Assembly: GCA_001689495.1 (NCBI GenBank)
Contig: LUJS01000042.1
Coordinates: 148,177-212,176, forward strand
Source: Bacteroidales bacterium M8
GTDB taxonomy: Bacteria; Bacteroidota; Bacteroidia; Bacteroidales; Muribaculaceae
DNA length: 64,000 nucleotides
Direction: 5' to 3'
Shown here: positions 61,636 through 64,000 of the stretch, in pieces
How positions within the stretch are numbered: the stretch's first letter is position 1
How the letters are laid out: the number at the start of each line of letters is the position of its first letter
Made by a program: the position numbers and the translations under genes
The notes under the pieces: generated by a model
The model's input: the letters and a program-made list of their open reading frames with translations, nothing else
Databases searched by the model: none
What the model was told of the DNA's origin: nothing

Positions 61636-63678
61636 ATGCACACACGAGCATTATCACTCGCGGCTGCCCTTCTGATGTCAGTGTCGGGCCTCTCCGCCGC
61701 TCCGTTCGAGTATCAGGGCCTGTGGTTCGAGCCCGTCGAGAACACCAATACCTGTGTCGTGGTCGAGAACAAGGCCACGCATCATTATGACGGGGACATA
61801 GTCATCCCCGAGAGTGCCAACGGCCTTGCCGTAGTCGGCATCGCATGGCATGCTTTCTCCTATTCAGAGGAACTGACGTCGGTCACCATCCCGGCTTCGG
61901 TCACGTCTATCGAAATGCCTACATTCAGCGATACGCCCAAGCTGGTCAATATCAAGGCCGATGCTGCCTCGACGACATTCGCCACTCTCGACGGCAACCT
62001 GTATGACAAGGATATGACAACCTTGGTGGCCGTCAAGGGCGCCGCCACATCCCTCGACCTTCCCGAGTCGGTGACGCGCATCGGCAAGGGTGCCTGCGAG
62101 CAGGCAAGGACGCTGACCACTGTTGCCCAAGGAGGCAGGGACGAGCTCTATGCCGTATCCGAGATAGGCGAGGGGGCTTTCAGGTGGTCGGGCCTGAAGT
62201 CCCTGAAATCGGGTGCGTCGACCGTAGGTGAAAGTGCTTTCTACATGTGCAAGAGTCTCGAGAGTCTGTCGCTGCCGAGGGTACAGGCTATTCCGTCAGG
62301 CATGTGCAACTGGTGCGAGTCTTTGTCATATATCTACGTCAACTCGGCCGTGAGCATAGGCTATCAGGCTTTCCTGCAGTGCTATGCGCTCAAGTCGATC
62401 AACCTTCCCTTCGGGCTTGTCTCGATTGGCGAGATGGCATTCAAGAGCTGTAACTCGCTATCCTACATAGGCCTTGATCCGGCGCTTGCCGAGATCGGTA
62501 GCAATGCGTTTGCGGGCTGCACGGCCTTGCGCTCGATATATGCTCAGGGTGAGGTTCCGCCCGCTACCGTCGCCGATGATGCATTCGAGGGTGCCTCGGT
62601 CGACCAATGCATACTCTTCTCCGAGAATCCCGACGCTTACCGCAATCTCGCCCCGTGGAGCGGGTTCCGGAAGGTCATGACCAACAGGTTTACGGTCGAT
62701 GATGCCGAGTTTCTGATTTATGTCGATAAACCGCAATACGGCTCGTTCCTCAAGTTGAACTCTGCGAATCTCGAGACATACGATATTCCGTCGGTGGCGC
62801 ATTGTGGCGATCTGAGCGTCGAGATAAAGACTGTCGGATTCATGGCGTTCAAGGGCCTGTCCTCCATCAAGAGCGTCTCGGTCCCCTCGTCCGTCGAGGT
62901 AATCGAGCAGTCTGCGTTTACTGACTGCCCCTCGCTGGCTGAGGTGAAGATGGTCGACGGTCTCTATGGCATATCAAGAAATGCTTTCGATGGATGCGGA
63001 GCCTTGACGCGCCTGTCTCTCCCCTCCACTGTCGACAAAGCATACTCCATCGCCCGAAACTGCGACGCCCTCATATCCATAGATGTGGACAAGGCCAACA
63101 AGACCATGTTCTCGGCAGACGGTGTGCTCTATATGCGTGCCGGCGATATTAATCCGCAGATGCTCTATTCCGTGCCGACGGGCTTGGAGAAAGTTGAGGT
63201 TCTTCCCGGGACTGCATGGGTGCAGCCCGTCGCCTCGCTTAGGCTAAAGGAGATAGACTTCCCCGAGAGCATGGAGAACATTGGCAGCTCGCTTCGCGAC
63301 TGTCCGTCGCTCACATCCATCAGTTGCCGTTCTATGACGCCTCCATATCTCTACGACGTGGCACAGGATGTCTATCAGAACGCCACATTATATGTCCCCG
63401 TAGGCGCACTCGATATTTACAGGAATGAATGGCCATGGAATCGGTTTGTCAATATTCAGGAAAAAGAATTCGAGACCTCGCTCGCCGACATCTCGGCCGA
63501 CCGTGTCACGATCCGTGTTGTCGGAGGCCGCATTGTCGCCGACGGAGCCGATGACATTACGGTTTATGACCTTTCAGGCCGCCGCATCTATCAGGGGCAT
63601 CCCGCCTCCACGCCCTCCATCCCCGCGGGCATATATATAGTAAAGGCAGGCACGTCCACAGCCAAAATCATACTCTGA
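61636..63678 (+). CDS. BspA-like leucine-rich repeat surface protein with sorting tail
   Basis: A 680-residue exported protein with signal peptide MHTRALSLAAALLMSVSGLSA. Most of the chain consists of LRR_5/BspA repeats (GIAWHAFSYSEELTSVTIPA; RIGKGACEQARTLTTV; SIGYQAFLQCYALKSINLPF; SIGEMAFKSCNSLSYIGLDP; VIEQSAFTDCPSLAEVKMVD). Such repeats mediate adhesion or binding to host or bacterial proteins. The last about 60 residues (RVVGGRIVADGADDITVYDL, SGRRIYQG, PAGIYIVKAGTSTAKIIL) form a type IX-like C-terminal domain. It has its own promoter and ends at a strong terminator. Confidence 0.9.
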   Translation: MHTRALSLAAALLMSVSGLSAAPFEYQGLWFEPVENTNTCVVVENKATHHYDGDIVIPESANGLAVVGIAWHAFSYSEELTSVTIPASVTSIEMPTFSDTPKLVNIKADAASTTFATLDGNLYDKDMTTLVAVKGAATSLDLPESVTRIGKGACEQARTLTTVAQGGRDELYAVSEIGEGAFRWSGLKSLKSGASTVGESAFYMCKSLESLSLPRVQAIPSGMCNWCESLSYIYVNSAVSIGYQAFLQCYALKSINLPFGLVSIGEMAFKSCNSLSYIGLDPALAEIGSNAFAGCTALRSIYAQGEVPPATVADDAFEGASVDQCILFSENPDAYRNLAPWSGFRKVMTNRFTVDDAEFLIYVDKPQYGSFLKLNSANLETYDIPSVAHCGDLSVEIKTVGFMAFKGLSSIKSVSVPSSVEVIEQSAFTDCPSLAEVKMVDGLYGISRNAFDGCGALTRLSLPSTVDKAYSIARNCDALISIDVDKANKTMFSADGVLYMRAGDINPQMLYSVPTGLEKVEVLPGTAWVQPVASLRLKEIDFPESMENIGSSLRDCPSLTSISCRSMTPPYLYDVAQDVYQNATLYVPVGALDIYRNEWPWNRFVNIQEKEFETSLADISADRVTIRVVGGRIVADGADDITVYDLSGRRIYQGHPASTPSIPAGIYIVKAGTSTAKIIL

Positions 63679-63699
63679 TCACACATAACCATCCAACAA

Positions 63700-63733
63700 G
63701 CACCGGCCGCCCCAAGCAGCCGGTGCTTTTTTT
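63700..63733 (+). terminator. Intrinsic terminator after the BspA-like gene
   Basis: GCACCGGC (63700-63707) pairs with GCCGGTGC (63719-63726), followed by T7 at 63727-63733. The T run is also the start of the first unit of the tandem array that follows. Confidence 0.9.
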
Positions 63734-64000
63734 GTTCCCGTTCAGGGGGCATCGCCCCCGGTTTTCGGTCCCTGCCCCTGCCTCCTCGCTTTTTTTTGTT
63801 CCCGTTCAGGGGGCATCGCCCCCGGCTTTTGCGTCCTTGCTCCTGCCCGCCTCGCTTTTTTTGTTTCCGTTCAGGGGGTAACGCCCCCGGTTTTTGGTCC
63901 CATCCCCAGCCCGCCTCGCTTTTTTTTGTTTCTGTTTAGGGGGGCCTCGCCCCCCGGCTTTTGCGTCCTTGCCCCCGCCCGCCTCGCTTTTTTTTGTTTC
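63725..64000 (+). repeat. Tandem array of 63-68 bp hairpin-bearing units, running off the window
   Basis: Four complete units (starting at 63725, 63788, 63854, 63918) and the start of a fifth (63986). Each has GC, a T7-T9 run, GTTYCYGTT(C/T)AG, a hairpin made of GGGGG-nnnn-CCCCC (GGGGGCATCGCCCCC in units 1 and 2, GGGGGTAACGCCCCC in 3, a longer GGGGGGCCTCGCCCCCC in 4), then a pyrimidine-rich linker (for example CCTGCCCGCCTC). Apart from the BspA terminator no gene is seen here. Number of units beyond the window is unknown. Confidence 0.85.

Noticed and set aside
63725..64000. CRISPR array
   Set aside because: Units are 63-68 bp with similar sequence throughout; there are no unique spacers and no cas genes.

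Overview
The window reads as a chromosomal segment of a GC-rich member of the Bacteroidales; high GC and gene content would fit Muribaculaceae, but that family call is inference. Supporting signs: Bacteroidetes-type promoters (TTTG, 19-21 nt, TAnnTTTG) recur upstream of genes on both strands; A-rich leaders replace Shine-Dalgarno sites; several secreted proteins end in type IX secretion-like C-terminal domains; a BspA-type leucine-rich repeat protein and a SusE/SusF-like protein are present; and gene neighbourhoods are typical of the phylum (DUF177-rpmF-fabH-era, serC-serA, trkA-trkH). No rRNA, tRNA, CRISPR array, integrase or transposase was seen.

Layout. 1-2185: end of a PLP aminotransferase and a membrane TPR/HTH-like regulator whose composition switches inside the gene. 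2186-2990: an AT-rich strip without long genes but with two good promoters, a possible small RNA and two tiny single-span membrane peptides, one resembling Fst/Ldr type I toxins. 3050-11548: parE-coaD-S41 protease, then dcp and a TPR protein on the other strand. 11558-14976: an AT-rich island with a structured RNA candidate and a type II restriction-modification pair. 14977-20962: dxr, rseP, rlmI and an M49 peptidase. 21191-28737: two large secreted proteins. 28859-40597: hpt, adk, xseB, an M13 peptidase, the Trk potassium system (minus strand), an unknown gene plus a deiminase behind a structured leader, then yqeY, serS, rbfA and a LolC/E-like permease. 40671-48121 (minus): era, fabH, rpmF, DUF177, udp, dprA, thioesterase, acyl-CoA synthetase. 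48315-53092 (minus): four overlapping genes for exported proteins of unknown function, including tandem paralogues. 53506-63678: SusE/F-like protein, serC-serA, rarA, a PstS-like lipoprotein with a TPR partner, and a BspA-like protein. The window ends inside a tandem array of hairpins.

How it fits together. Most genes are housekeeping: topology and repair (parE, rarA, dprA, xseB), isoprenoid and fatty acid synthesis (dxr, fabH, fadD-like), translation (serS, rbfA, rpmF, era, rlmI), serine synthesis, purine salvage and potassium uptake. Six peptidases of different families (S41, M3, site-2, M49, M6, M13), most predicted to be exported, suggest active peptide use in the envelope. The least explained parts are the small-peptide strip at 2.3-2.9 kb, the RNA beside the restriction system, the four-gene unknown operon with its divergent promoter region, the structured leader at 35.4 kb, a possible small RNA at 43.8 kb and the hairpin array at the window end.
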